Positions 10,359 to 22,104 of a DNA stretch of 64,000 nt are shown here, piece after piece. The position numbers and the translations under genes are program-made. The notes beneath the pieces were generated by a model that did no database searches, had not been told where the DNA came from, and saw nothing but the letters and a program-made list of their open reading frames with translations. Position 1 is the first letter of the stretch; the number at the start of each line of letters is the position of its first letter. Origin of the DNA: Nocardioides sp. TRM66260-LWL. Lineage in GTDB: Bacteria; Actinomycetota; Actinomycetes; Propionibacteriales; Nocardioidaceae. Where the stretch lies: NCBI RefSeq assembly GCF_020075545.1, contig NZ_JAIQZK010000001.1, positions 186,001 to 250,000 on the forward strand. Reading direction: 5' to 3'.

Positions 10359-11380
10359 GGGCCACCGGCGTCGGCTCCCACCCGGGCGAGGACCAGCGGG
10401 CCTTCGACGAGGCGCTGCGCATCGTGCTCGGCGAGCTGGCCGAGCAGGGCGACGCCGCCGGCCTGCCGTACCTGCCCGAGGTGCCCGGACGCGGCGCGAT
10501 CGCCGACCTCGCGGGCCGCACGCTCGCCGTCGTCGCCGATCTCGGGGCCGACCTGCAGCCCGCCGGCTGGCGACTCACCGGCGGCGGCGCCGGCGTCGAC
10601 CATCGCCGCGCGCGCAGCCTGCTGGCCCAGGACCTCGACGCGCTGGAGGAGCAGGCGAGCGGCTACGTCGGCGCCTGGAAGGCGCAGGTCGCCGGACCGT
10701 GGACGCTCGCGGCCACCGTCGAGCGACCGCGCGGCGACCGCGTTCTCGGCGACCACGGAGCCCGTCGCGACCTGACGCAGGCCCTCGCCGAGGGCGTCGG
10801 ACAGCACGTCGCCGACCTGCGCCGCCGACTCCCCGGCGCTGCGCTCGTGGTGCAGATCGACGAGCCCGCGATCGCCGGCGTCCACGCGGGCCGCGTGCCC
10901 ACCGCCTCCGGCCTGCACCGGCACCGCAGCGTCGACCGGCCCGAGCTGGCCGAGACGCTCGGGACGGTGGTCGCCGCCGTCCGCGAGGCCGGGGCCGAGC
11001 CCTGGGTGCACTCGTGCGCGCCCGACGTCCCGTGGGATCTCGTCCGGGCGTCCGGCGCGTCCGGGCTGCTCGTCGACCGGAGCCTGCTGCGGGCTGCCGA
11101 CCTCGACGTCCTCGCGTCCGCACTGGAGGACGGGCTGACCGTCGGGCTGGGCGTCGTCGCCGCGGCCGGTCCGCCGCCTGCCGGCGACCGGCCGGTGGTC
11201 GAGGGCGTGCTCCGCTGGCTCGACGTCGTCGGGCTCGACCCCGCCGAGGTCGGGGAGCGGCTGCTCGTCACGCCCGACTGCGGCCTGGCGGGGGTCCCGG
11301 CGGCCCGGGTGGCGCCGCTGCTGCGGCTGCTGCGCGGTGCGGCCCGCTCGCTGGCCTCCGAGGGCGACGTCGAGCGCTAG
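10355..11380 (+). CDS. MetE C-terminal-domain-like protein (cobalamin-independent methionine synthase family)
   Basis: 341 residues, far shorter than full MetE (about 750). Only the catalytic TIM barrel is present: [13 protein letters not shown] at the start, IDEPAIAG, and the likely zinc ligands in VHSCAP and TPDCGLAG. The family is often found between mnmA and ligA in Actinomycetota. Whether it methylates homocysteine, and from which methyl donor, is not known to me; a core methionine synthase or a related methyltransferase is likely. GTG 10355 overlaps the mnmA stop. Confidence 0.8.
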   Translation: MRATGVGSHPGEDQRAFDEALRIVLGELAEQGDAAGLPYLPEVPGRGAIADLAGRTLAVVADLGADLQPAGWRLTGGGAGVDHRRARSLLAQDLDALEEQASGYVGAWKAQVAGPWTLAATVERPRGDRVLGDHGARRDLTQALAEGVGQHVADLRRRLPGAALVVQIDEPAIAGVHAGRVPTASGLHRHRSVDRPELAETLGTVVAAVREAGAEPWVHSCAPDVPWDLVRASGASGLLVDRSLLRAADLDVLASALEDGLTVGLGVVAAAGPPPAGDRPVVEGVLRWLDVVGLDPAEVGERLLVTPDCGLAGVPAARVAPLLRLLRGAARSLASEGDVER

Positions 11381-11428
11381 GCAGCCCGGCCTCCGGGGCC
11401 CGGTCTCCGCAACGTGCCCGGACGCGCA

Positions 11429-11463
11429 CGAGCCCGCACGTCCGGGCAGGACGTGCGGGCTCG
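11429..11463. terminator. Bidirectional terminator between convergent genes
   Basis: A perfect 15-bp stem has arms 11429-11443 (CGAGCCCGCACGTCC) and 11449-11463 around a five-base loop. It lies between the MetE-like gene on the plus strand and the MFS gene on the minus strand, so it can end both transcripts. Confidence 0.75.
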
Positions 11464-11498
11464 CGAGGTGTGTCGGCCCCTTTGCCGGCGCAGCCGGC

Positions 11499-13127
11499 TC
11501 AGCCGGCGTGCACCCCGGCGGGGGCGTCGCCGGCGAGCTCGGTGTGCTTGACGCTGAGCAGCGCCCAGATCAGCAGCGACGCCGTCCAGATCATGAAGGC
11601 GCCCACCAGGAAGGCGTGCGTGGCGCCCTCGGAGAACGAGGCGAAGTAGACCTGGCCCTGCAGGGCGTCGGGGTTCACGCCGGCGAGGTCCGGGCCGAGC
11701 TGCTGCACCGCGGCGCCGACCGAGGCGATCTTCTCCGAGGTGAAGTGCGCCGCGACGGTGGAGAGGCTGGCCAGGCCGAGCGCGCCGCCGACCTGCTGCA
11801 TGGTGTTGAGCACGCCGGAGCCGATGCCGGAGTCCTCGGTGCGCACGCCGTGCACGGCCACCAGCGTCATCGGGACGAAGGTGAGGCCCATGCCCAGCGC
11901 CATGACGACGATGAACGGCGCGATGTCGGTCCAGTAGTTCACCGAGGCGCCGAGGTCGCCGCCCTTCGCGGCCGCGACGACCGCCGCGGCCGAGGTCTCG
12001 GCCTGGAGGCGGGAGAACATCAGCAGCGAGAAGCCGGCCAGGAGCGTGCCGGTGCCGGCCAGGAAGCGCGGGTCGACGCGGGCGATGAGCTTCGAGGACG
12101 CCGTGGCGCCGAAGACCATGCCGACCGCGAACGGCAGGAACGCGAAGCCGGTGCGCAGCGGGCTGTAGCCCATGACGTTCTGCACGAACTGCGAGAGGAA
12201 GAAGAACATCGCGAACATCGCGGCGGGCGTGATCATCATGGCCAGGAAGGCGACGCCGCGCTGCCGGCTGGCGAAGATCCGCAGCGGCATGATCGGCGAG
12301 GCGATGCGGGTCTCGACCAGCACGAAGATCGCCAGCAGGATCACGCCGGCGGCGATGAACGTCAGCGCCATCGGGTCCGACCAGCCGTAGGTCGCGCCGC
12401 TGCCGTCGGTGGTGCCGGTGCGGGTGATGCCGTAGACCAGGGCGAGCAGGCCGCCCGTGCCGAGGATCGCGCCGGGCACGTCGAGCCGGCCGGCGTGGTG
12501 GTCGGTGTCGGGCAGCGCCCGCGGGGCGAGCAGGGCGGCGCCGAGGCCGATCGGCACGTTGATCAGGAAGGTCAGACGCCAGCCCCAGCTGGGGTCGAGG
12601 TCGGTGAGCCAGCCGCCGAGCACCAGGCCGATGGCGGCGCCGAGACCGGACATCGCGGCGAAGACCGAGAAGGCGCGGTTGCGCTGCGGGCCGGCCGGGA
12701 AGGTCGTGGTGATCAGCGCGAGCGCGGTGGGGGAGGCCAGCGCCGCGCCCACGCCCTGCAGGCCCCGCGAGCCCAGCAGCATGGCCTCGTTCTGCGCCAG
12801 GCCGCCGAGCGCGGAGGCCACGGCGAACAGGGCGACGCCGATCATGAACACGCGGCGGCGTCCGTACAGGTCGCCGAGGCGTCCGCCGAGCAGGAGCAGG
12901 CCGCCGAAGGCCAGCGCGTAGCCGGTGACGATCCACGACAGGTTGGTGCCCTGGATGTCGAGGTCGCGGCCGATGAACGGCAGCGCGATGTTGGCGATGG
13001 TGGAGTCGAGCACGACCATCAGCTGCGCGGAGCAGATGAGGATCAGCGCGAGCGCCGGGTGCACGTGGGACGAGGGGGCGGCCTCGCCCCCGCCCGCGAC
13101 CGGCGCGGGCTTCGTCAGGTCGGTCAT
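11499..13127 (-). CDS. MFS drug efflux transporter, DHA2 (EmrB/QacA, 14-helix) type
   Basis: 542 residues with about 14 hydrophobic segments. Motif A appears as GGRLGDLYGRRRVF after helix 2, and the motif C region follows in helix 5 (GPxxGG-like stretch replaced by GLGAAIGLVLGG). The start ALILICSAQLMVVLDSTIAN is characteristic of the EmrB/QacA subfamily, which exports drugs or metabolites by proton antiport. Its ATG overlaps the stop of the upstream tetR-type gene by four bases, so the two form one coupled transcript. The substrate cannot be read from the sequence. Confidence 0.9.
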   Translation of the reverse strand: MTDLTKPAPVAGGGEAAPSSHVHPALALILICSAQLMVVLDSTIANIALPFIGRDLDIQGTNLSWIVTGYALAFGGLLLLGGRLGDLYGRRRVFMIGVALFAVASALGGLAQNEAMLLGSRGLQGVGAALASPTALALITTTFPAGPQRNRAFSVFAAMSGLGAAIGLVLGGWLTDLDPSWGWRLTFLINVPIGLGAALLAPRALPDTDHHAGRLDVPGAILGTGGLLALVYGITRTGTTDGSGATYGWSDPMALTFIAAGVILLAIFVLVETRIASPIMPLRIFASRQRGVAFLAMMITPAAMFAMFFFLSQFVQNVMGYSPLRTGFAFLPFAVGMVFGATASSKLIARVDPRFLAGTGTLLAGFSLLMFSRLQAETSAAAVVAAAKGGDLGASVNYWTDIAPFIVVMALGMGLTFVPMTLVAVHGVRTEDSGIGSGVLNTMQQVGGALGLASLSTVAAHFTSEKIASVGAAVQQLGPDLAGVNPDALQGQVYFASFSEGATHAFLVGAFMIWTASLLIWALLSVKHTELAGDAPAGVHAG

Positions 13128-13768
13128 GGGTGGGTCTCCTCGAGGTGGGGCGCGGTCGGGGCGTGGCCGGCGACGGGCAGGACGATCTGGTCGATGACGC
13201 GCTCGACGAGGTCGGGCGCGGGGACGTCGCCGAGCACCAGGACGCGGTGCAGGACGATGCCGGGCAGGGCGGGGGCGAGCAGGTCGAGGTCGACGTCCTC
13301 GGCGATCTCGCCGCGGTCGCGGGCCCGCTCGAAGATGGCGCGGGTGGCGGCCACCTTGGGACCGATCACGCGGCTGCGGAACTCCCGCGCGAGGTCGGCG
13401 TCACGGTGCAGCGCCGTGACGACGCTGGCGAAGATGGACATCTGCTCGGTCGTCAGCGTGCCGCCGAGGCCGCAGAAGGCGGCGACGAGGTCGGTGCGCA
13501 GGCATCCGGTGTCGGGAGCCGGCGGCTGCTGGCCCTTGTGGTGCACGAGGGCGTCGACGACGAGGTCGCCCTTGCCCTCCCAGCGGCGGTAGAGCGTCGC
13601 CTTCGACGCCTTGGCGGCGGTCGCGACGGCGTCCATCGTCAGCCGGTCGTACCCGACGTCGGCGAGCACCGCCAGGGTCGCGGCGAAGACCTCCTGCTCG
13701 CGCTCGCCCTCGATCCGCGGACGAGGGGTGGCCTCGTCGGCGTCGTGACGGGTGCGGGTGGGCGTCAT
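13124..13768 (-). CDS. TetR-family repressor of the adjacent MFS pump
   Basis: 214 residues from ATG 13768. The N-terminal helix-turn-helix reads TMDAVATAAKASKATLYRRW (about residues 45-64). The C-terminal ligand domain is of the TetR_C type common near DHA2 pumps. The frame is open to 13855, but the region above 13768 is the operator and promoter, so 13768 is preferred. It is the first gene of a two-gene operon, and a perfect palindrome 28 bases upstream is its likely binding site (autoregulation). Confidence 0.88.
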   Translation of the reverse strand: MTPTRTRHDADEATPRPRIEGEREQEVFAATLAVLADVGYDRLTMDAVATAAKASKATLYRRWEGKGDLVVDALVHHKGQQPPAPDTGCLRTDLVAAFCGLGGTLTTEQMSIFASVVTALHRDADLAREFRSRVIGPKVAATRAIFERARDRGEIAEDVDLDLLAPALPGIVLHRVLVLGDVPAPDLVERVIDQIVLPVAGHAPTAPHLEETHP

Positions 13769-13796
13769 GCCGGGCTCCGGTGCGTCGTGGTCGGGA

Positions 13797-13821
13797 GTGA
13801 AACGAAACCGTTTCGTTTCAC
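13797..13821. promoter_or_regulatory. Perfect palindromic operator for the TetR/MFS operon
   Basis: The arms GTGAAACGAAAC and GTTTCGTTTCAC (12 bp each) flank one central base. The size and position just upstream of the tetR-type gene fit a TetR operator that overlaps its promoter. Confidence 0.75.
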
Positions 13822-13901
13822 CCGAACCGTACGCCGGCTCAGGGCATTCCCGCATCCGGGATCTGTGGGGTGACGTGGGTCACATTCGGGGCCGTCTCCT
13901 G

Positions 13902-13931
13902 TCGGTTTCCCCGGTCGACCGGGGAAACCGA
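13902..13931. repeat. 30-bp perfect palindrome, copy A of a dispersed element
   Basis: The half-site TCGGTTTCCCCGGTC is followed by its exact inverse. Nearly the same palindrome occurs at 49777-49810 (copy B), differing only at the centre (GTCGAC versus GGCGCC). Both copies lie between genes. It may be a bidirectional terminator or a REP-like element. Confidence 0.6.
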
Positions 13932-13966
13932 TGGATGACAGGCGAAACTTCGCCCGTCATCCATCG
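13929..13966. terminator. Second long hairpin next to palindrome A
   Basis: CGATGGATGAC (13929-13939) pairs with GTCATCCATCG (13956-13966), and inside it GGCGAA pairs with TTCGCC around a two-base loop; only one A-C mismatch interrupts. It lies downstream of the minus-strand hydrolase gene and could end its transcript. Confidence 0.5.
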
Positions 13967-14047
13967 GCTTCGCCCGTCCTGAGGGACGCGAGGGACCAGT
14001 GGGACGGGCCGTGCTGAGCCGAGCCGAGCCGGCCTCGGAGAGAGGCC

Positions 14048-14677
14048 TCAGCCGTCGAGCAGCGCGAGGGAGGCGTCGCGGGCGAAGGCGTTCCAGGCCG
14101 GGATGCGGCGCAGCATGTAGTGGCCGACGCGGCCCATGTCGGTGAACTCCGCGGACGCCGCGACCCGCTCGGCGCGCTCCACCAGGGCGCGGGTCTGGCG
14201 GGCGGAGGTGATCTTGTCGCTGCGACCGTGCGCGGCCCGCAGGTGCCGGTCGTTCAGGGCGCCGACGGGGGAGGACGGCGGCCACCAGGGCGCGAGCCCG
14301 ACGACGCCGCGCACGACCGGGTCGTCGGCCACGTGGATCGCGGTGCGTCCGCCCATCGAGTGGCCGAGCAGCACGACCGGCACGTCGCCGTGGGCGCGGC
14401 CGATCTGCTCGAGCGCCCAGCGGGCGTCCTCGATCGCGCTGACGCCGTTCTCGTTCCAGCCGCGCACCCGGTAGCGCAGCAGCCAGGTGCCGATGCGCTG
14501 CTCGTGCGCGGCGGGCGTGATCGCCCGCTGGATCGCGCCCATCCGTCGCCACGAGGCGCTGCGCCCGTCGACGACCTCCTCGGAGTGCTCCGTGCCGCCG
14601 TGCAGGAGCAGGACGACCCCGCGCACCGCGCCGCGCTGGTGCCGGCCGGCGGGATCGCGACGGGTCAGGGACGGCAT
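14048..14677 (-). CDS. Alpha/beta-hydrolase
   Basis: 209 residues from ATG 14677 (MPSLTRRD). It shows the oxyanion strand VVLLLHGGTE, the nucleophile elbow GHSMGGRT and a C-terminal RVGHYMLRR with the likely catalytic His. This is a small single-domain serine hydrolase; substrate unknown. The frame runs up to 14749, but that part enters the compositionally distinct DNA near the kinase-ligase locus and adds a basic tail without coding character, so the shorter start is used. It is divergent from the kinase-ligA gene. Confidence 0.8.
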   Translation of the reverse strand: MPSLTRRDPAGRHQRGAVRGVVLLLHGGTEHSEEVVDGRSASWRRMGAIQRAITPAAHEQRIGTWLLRYRVRGWNENGVSAIEDARWALEQIGRAHGDVPVVLLGHSMGGRTAIHVADDPVVRGVVGLAPWWPPSSPVGALNDRHLRAAHGRSDKITSARQTRALVERAERVAASAEFTDMGRVGHYMLRRIPAWNAFARDASLALLDG

Positions 14678-14774
14678 CGGACGCGTCGTCTGCACAAGGC
14701 TCACCACATCATCGTTTCGGAGCCGGCGCCTCGACCGGTTGGGGCTCACCCCTCCGGTCCCAAGATCTGAGACC

Positions 14775-17750
<2,976 letters not shown>

Positions 17751-17757
17751 GCGCCGC

Positions 17758-18396
17758 CTACTCGTTCACCAGCACCGGCACGCCGACGGCGGCCGAGGCC
17801 ACCTTCGCGCGGTAGGAGGCCGGCGCGGCGATGCGGAACCGCTCGAGCTCCGAGGGCGGGCCGTCGTCCTGGTGGGTCGACTCGTCGAGGTGGTGGGTGA
17901 ACCGGCCCACGCCGAGCAGGCGGCCGGAGCGGTCGTAGAAGGCGGCCTGCACCTGCAGCTCGAGCAGGTCGCTGACGTCGCTGGTGACGTCCAGCCCGCC
18001 GGTGACGACGCCGTCGGCGAGGCGCAGCCGCTGCCAGGCGAACCGGTCGTCGAAGGGGCCGGCGATCCGGCCGACCCCGCCGGGGGTCGACGGGGCCGCG
18101 TCGGCGGTGCCCGGCAGCACGGGATCGCCGGTCGCGGCCGCGAGCCCGGGGAAGGCGGTGACGGCGGCGTCGGGCGCGGTGACGGCGTCGGCCGGCGGCT
18201 TCGAGGGCGAGGCGGACGAGGTGGGCGCGGCCTCGGCGGCCGCAGGGGAGACGCCCGGGGAGGAGGCGTCGTCGGCGCGCACGGCGTCGGTCACGAGATA
18301 CGCGCCGACGCCGAGAACGACGGCGGCGAGGCCGACGCCGAGCGGACGGAGCAGGGCGCGGGGGCGGGGAGCGGGCTCGGGCGTGCGGGTCGGCAC
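17758..18396 (-). CDS. Membrane-anchored protein of unknown function (FxLYD-like C-terminus possible)
   Basis: 212 residues from GTG 18396, which has GGAGG eight bases upstream. A Pro/Arg start, one membrane helix (about residues 17-35, PLGVGLAAVVLGVGAYLV) and a Ser/Pro/Ala-rich linker lead to a C-terminal domain of about 100 residues. That domain has the pattern ELQVQAAFYDRSGRLLGVG, resembling FxLYD-type extracellular beta domains. The predicted topology puts the domain outside. The gene is convergent with ligA with only seven bases between stops, and it lies downstream of the phosphatase gene on the same strand. Confidence 0.7.
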   Translation of the reverse strand: MPTRTPEPAPRPRALLRPLGVGLAAVVLGVGAYLVTDAVRADDASSPGVSPAAAEAAPTSSASPSKPPADAVTAPDAAVTAFPGLAAATGDPVLPGTADAAPSTPGGVGRIAGPFDDRFAWQRLRLADGVVTGGLDVTSDVSDLLELQVQAAFYDRSGRLLGVGRFTHHLDESTHQDDGPPSELERFRIAAPASYRAKVASAAVGVPVLVNE

Positions 18397-18485
18397 GGGA
18401 GGACCTCCGGGTCGAAGGGCGGGTGTGCCGCCGGGGCGGCCGGCCGTCGGGCCGACCGCCCCGGACGGATCGGGCTGGTCGTGCT

Positions 18486-18505
18486 GGCCCCGCGCAGGCG
18501 GGGCC
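18486..18505. terminator. Stem-loop after the phosphatase gene
   Basis: GGCCCCGC (18486-18493) pairs with GCGGGGCC (18498-18505) around a four-base loop, just past the stop of the minus-strand phosphatase gene. It has no T-run. Confidence 0.5.
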
Positions 18506-18509
18506 GGGC

Positions 18510-20051
18510 TCACTTCGTGGTGAGGTAGAGCGCCTGCGCCATCACCGTGTGCAGGAAGGTGTTGTCGACGCTGCCGGCGACCTTGCTCGAGGTCGGTCCG
18601 AAGGCGAACAGCGGGACGTCGGCGCCGGTGTGGTTGCCCGACAGGTAGGTCAGCCACAGGCTGGCGTCGGCGGTGCCGTCCTGGACGCCAGCGGCGTCGT
18701 CCGGGGTGCGGAACGTGGCCGGGCCGAAGTTGTTGACGTCCGAGGCGCCGGGGGCGTTGGCGAAGCCGGTCGAGCGGGTGTCGCTCTTCTTGCCGCTGGA
18801 CGCCCGGGCCGGGCTGGAGCTGTTGGCCGGGTTGCCGGAGTCGACGTTGGCCGGCGGCGCCGAGGCCTCGGCGTTGGTGTAGGTGCCCTTCTCGATGATG
18901 TTGAAGCCGGCGCACTCGTGGTCGGCGGTGACGATCACCAGGGTGTGCTTGTCCTTCTTCGCGAAGTCGAGCGCGACCTTCACCGCGTCGTCGAACGCCT
19001 TGGTCTCCTGCAGCGTCTGCGCGGCGTCGTTGGCGTGCGAGCGCTTGTCGATCAGCGCGCCCTCGACCTGCAGGTAGAAGCCCTTGCTCGAGCTCGGCGA
19101 GGTCTTCAGCAGGTCGATCGCCTTCTGGGTCATCTCGGGCAGCGACGGCTCCTTGGCCTGGTCGCTGGCCGGGTTGTCGGCCTTGTACTTCTCGACCGTC
19201 AGGTTGCCCTTGTTGAACAGGCCGAAGACGCGCTTGCCGGTGGCGGACGCGAGGTCGGTCTCGGTGGCGACGGTCTGGGTGGCCGGCGAGCCGAGCACGG
19301 TGTAGCCGTTGCCCTTGAGCGCGGCCTCGTCGTCGGCGTCGAAGCGGCCGAGGCCGCCGCCGAGGATGACGTCCGCGGTCTTGTTGCGGGCGATCTGGTC
19401 GGCGATCGGGGTGACCCGGACGTCCGTGGTCGGCAGGGCGGTGCCGGTGATGGCGAGGTCCTGGCAGGCGGCGTCGGAGTAGGTCGGGCCCTGGCAGCCG
19501 CGGGCGAGCGCGTGGCTCATCTGGCCGGCCGGGGTGGCGTCGGTGATCTCGGCGGTGGAGACGTTGCCGGTGCGGTAGCCCGACTTCTTCGCCTGCTCCA
19601 TCAGCGTCGGGACGACGTTGCCCTTGGCGTCGACGCCGAGGGCGGCGTTGTAGGTCTTCACGCCCGAGGACCACGCGGTGGCGGCGGAGGCGGAGTCGGT
19701 GACGGCGTTGGGCGCGAAGTCGGCGGCGCCGGGCTGGCCCGAGTTCTTCTGCACCGAGTAGGTCGAGACCTGGCCGACGACCGGCAGGGTCTCCATGTTC
19801 AGGTGGCCCTCGAGGCCGTAGTACCGCTCGCGGGCGGCGGTGACGTGGGTGCGGCCCATGCCGTCGCCCAGCAGGTAGATGACGTTCTTGACGGCCGGGC
19901 GCGGCGTCGTCTTCGGCTTGGCGGCCTGCTGGCCGGCGGCCGTGGCCGGCGCGCTGAAGGTGGCGGCGGCGGTGCCGGCGGAGGTCGCCAGGACCAGGAC
20001 CGCGGCGGCGGCCGCGGTGCGGGACCGCGACGAACGCAGGGAGGAGCGCAT
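18510..20051 (-). CDS. Secreted alkaline phosphatase (PhoA family)
   Basis: 513 residues. A signal peptide with an Arg-rich start is present (residues 1-45). The metal/active-site features are YLLGDGMGRTHVTAARERYY near the start, the nucleophile Ser in VTDSASAATAWSSGVKTYN, and TADHECAGFN with metal-binding His and Asp. The family hydrolyses phosphate monoesters outside the cell and needs zinc and magnesium. ATG 20051 is preceded by AAGGAAG at good spacing and begins the signal peptide. It is divergent from gatC. Phosphate control is likely for the family, but I saw only one GTTCACC-like half-site upstream. Confidence 0.92.
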   Translation of the reverse strand: MRSSLRSSRSRTAAAAAVLVLATSAGTAAATFSAPATAAGQQAAKPKTTPRPAVKNVIYLLGDGMGRTHVTAARERYYGLEGHLNMETLPVVGQVSTYSVQKNSGQPGAADFAPNAVTDSASAATAWSSGVKTYNAALGVDAKGNVVPTLMEQAKKSGYRTGNVSTAEITDATPAGQMSHALARGCQGPTYSDAACQDLAITGTALPTTDVRVTPIADQIARNKTADVILGGGLGRFDADDEAALKGNGYTVLGSPATQTVATETDLASATGKRVFGLFNKGNLTVEKYKADNPASDQAKEPSLPEMTQKAIDLLKTSPSSSKGFYLQVEGALIDKRSHANDAAQTLQETKAFDDAVKVALDFAKKDKHTLVIVTADHECAGFNIIEKGTYTNAEASAPPANVDSGNPANSSSPARASSGKKSDTRSTGFANAPGASDVNNFGPATFRTPDDAAGVQDGTADASLWLTYLSGNHTGADVPLFAFGPTSSKVAGSVDNTFLHTVMAQALYLTTK

Positions 20052-20268
20052 GCTGCTTCCTTTCGAGGGGGCTCGTGGAGGCACGGCGAGGTGCAGGCGC
20101 GAACCGCCCTCCCCGCAGTGCACCTCGAACCTAGGAAGCGCTCCGCCCCCGCTGGGAGGCCCGTGGACGACCTGCGTCGGACGAGCAGGTGAACACTCGG
20201 GGATCCGGGAACTCCGCAGCCGGGGGACGCCTCGGCCACCGGCTGGGCGACGTCCGGCCGGCCCTCCC

Positions 20269-20274
20269 TAGGAT
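20269..20274 (+). promoter_or_regulatory. -10 hexamer TAGGAT for gatCAB
   Basis: TAGGAT ends seven bases before ATG 20282 and there is no SD, the leaderless pattern repeated in this window. Confidence 0.5.
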
Positions 20275-20281
20275 GAGCGCC

Positions 20282-20581
20282 ATGCCTGAGATCACCCGAG
20301 CCGAGGTGGCCCACCTGGCCACGCTCGCGCGGATCGACCTGTCCGACGCCGAGCTCGACCACCTCGCGCCGCAGCTGTCGGTGATCCTCGAGTCGGTCGC
20401 CTCGATCAGCGGCGTGGCCGGCGACGACGTCGCCCCCACGTCCCACCCGCTGCCGCTGGTCAACGTCTTCCGCGACGACGTCGTGCGCCCGAGCCTGACG
20501 CCCGAGCAGGCGCTGTCGGGCGCCCCGGCGTCCGAGGAGCAGCGCTTCATGGTCCCGCGGATCCTCGGGGACGAGCAGTGA
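20282..20581 (+). CDS. gatC: Asp-tRNA(Asn)/Glu-tRNA(Gln) amidotransferase subunit C
   Basis: 99 residues, the usual GatC size, with [19 protein letters not shown] and a C-terminal FMVPRIL that matches the conserved MRVPKVL end. GatC wraps GatA and GatB to stabilise the complex that amidates misacylated tRNA. ATG 20282 is taken over the ATG at 20273 because it sits at correct distance from the -10. The stop overlaps the gatA GTG. Confidence 0.95.
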   Translation: MPEITRAEVAHLATLARIDLSDAELDHLAPQLSVILESVASISGVAGDDVAPTSHPLPLVNVFRDDVVRPSLTPEQALSGAPASEEQRFMVPRILGDEQ

Positions 20582-22104
20582 GCGCCCCGCTGATCCGCCG
20601 CTCGGCGGCCGAGCTCGCCGACGCGCTGGCCTCGGGGGAGACCACCTCGGTCGCCCTGACCCAGGCCCACCTCGACCGCATCGCCGAGGTCGACGGCCCC
20701 GTCCACGCCTTCCTCCACGTCGACGCCGAGGGCGCCCTCGCCGCCGCGGAGGCCTCGGACGCCCGACGCGCCGCCGGCAGCCCGGCGTCCGCGCTCGACG
20801 GCGTGCCGATCGCGGTCAAGGACGTCCTGGCCACCGAGGGGCTGCCGACGACCTGCGGCTCGCGGATCCTGGAGGGCTGGATCCCACCGTACGACGCCAC
20901 GGTGGTGGCCCGGCTCAAGGCCGCGGGCCTTCCGATCCTCGGCAAGACCAACATGGACGAGTTCGCGATGGGCTCCTCCACCGAGCACTCGGCCTACGGC
21001 CCCACCCGCAACCCCTGGGACCTCGAGCGCATCCCCGGCGGCTCCGGCGGCGGCTCGGCCGCGGCGCTGGCCGCCTTCGAGGCGCCGCTAGCGCTCGGCA
21101 CCGACACCGGCGGCTCGATCCGTCAGCCCGGCGCGGTCACCGGCACCGTCGGCGTGAAGCCCACCTACGGCGCCGTCTCGCGCTACGGCCTCGTCGCCAT
21201 GGCCAACAGCCTCGACCAGGTCGGTCCGGTCACCCGCACGGTGCTGGACGCTGCGCTGCTCCAGGAGCTCGTCGGCGGTCACGATCCGCTCGACTCCACC
21301 TCGATCGCCGACCCGCTGCCCTCGCTCGTCGACGCCGCCCGGCAGGGCGCCGGCGGCGATCTGGCCGGCCTGCGCGTCGGCGTCATCCGCGAGCTGTCCG
21401 GCGAGGGCTACCAGGACGGCGTGCTCGCGCGGTTCCAGCACGGCGTCGACCTGCTCGTCGCCGCCGGCGCGGAGGTCGTCGAGGTGTCGTGCCCGAGCTT
21501 CGTGCACGCCCTGGCCACCTACTACCTGATCATGCCGTGCGAGGTCTCCAGCAACCTCGCCAAGTTCGACGCCATGCGCTACGGCCTGCGCGTCCAGCCC
21601 GAGGGCATCGCCTCGCCGAGCGCCGAGGAGGTCATGCGGGCCAGCCGCGACGCCGGCTTCGGCGACGAGGTCAAGCGCCGCATCGTCCTCGGCACCTATG
21701 CGCTGTCCAGCGGCTACTACGACGCGTACTACGGCACCGCCCAGCGCGTCCGCACCCTGATCAAGGGCGACTTCGACGCCGCCTTCGGCCAGGTCGACGT
21801 GCTGGTGAGCCCGACGTCGCCGACCACCGCCTTCAAGCTGGGCGAGAAGCTCGACGACCCGCTGGCGATGTACCTCAACGACCTCGCCACCATCCCGGCG
21901 AACCTGGCCGGCGTCCCCGGCCTGTCGCTGCCGGCCGGCCTGGCCGACGACACCGGGCTGCCCGTCGGCTTCCAGGTGCTCGCCCCGGTGATGGCCGACG
22001 ACCGCGTCTACCGCGTCGGCGCCGCCCTCGAGGCCGCGCTGGAGTCCGAGTGGGGCGGGCCGCTGCTGGCCCAGGCCCCGGCCCTGGAAGGAGCCGCCCG
22101 ATGA
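20578..22104 (+). CDS. gatA: Asp-tRNA(Asn)/Glu-tRNA(Gln) amidotransferase subunit A
   Basis: 508 residues. This amidase-signature subunit frees ammonia from glutamine. The Ser-Ser-Lys triad elements are Lys in [10 protein letters not shown], the Gly/Ser-rich [14 protein letters not shown], and the nucleophile region [15 protein letters not shown] 20578 overlaps the gatC stop, and its TGA overlaps the gatB ATG. The gene lacks visible anomalies. Confidence 0.97.
   Translation: MSAPLIRRSAAELADALASGETTSVALTQAHLDRIAEVDGPVHAFLHVDAEGALAAAEASDARRAAGSPASALDGVPIAVKDVLATEGLPTTCGSRILEGWIPPYDATVVARLKAAGLPILGKTNMDEFAMGSSTEHSAYGPTRNPWDLERIPGGSGGGSAAALAAFEAPLALGTDTGGSIRQPGAVTGTVGVKPTYGAVSRYGLVAMANSLDQVGPVTRTVLDAALLQELVGGHDPLDSTSIADPLPSLVDAARQGAGGDLAGLRVGVIRELSGEGYQDGVLARFQHGVDLLVAAGAEVVEVSCPSFVHALATYYLIMPCEVSSNLAKFDAMRYGLRVQPEGIASPSAEEVMRASRDAGFGDEVKRRIVLGTYALSSGYYDAYYGTAQRVRTLIKGDFDAAFGQVDVLVSPTSPTTAFKLGEKLDDPLAMYLNDLATIPANLAGVPGLSLPAGLADDTGLPVGFQVLAPVMADDRVYRVGAALEAALESEWGGPLLAQAPALEGAAR

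Noticed and set aside
11337..13592. 751-residue plus-strand frame over the MFS and TetR genes
   Set aside because: It is the antisense of two well-supported genes and consists of Glu/Gly/Arg/His repeats without domains.
13902..13966. CRISPR-like reading of the two adjacent palindromes
   Set aside because: There are only two different hairpins, with no regular repeats or spacers and no cas genes in the window.
14678..14749. Longer N-terminus of the minus-strand hydrolase, up to 14749
   Set aside because: It would extend into AT-richer DNA and adds a basic tail with no family match; ATG 14677 gives a normal hydrolase start.
20180..20200. GTTCACC-like half-site upstream of the phosphatase gene
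   Set aside because: PhoP boxes need several repeats at 11-bp steps; only one half-site is visible.
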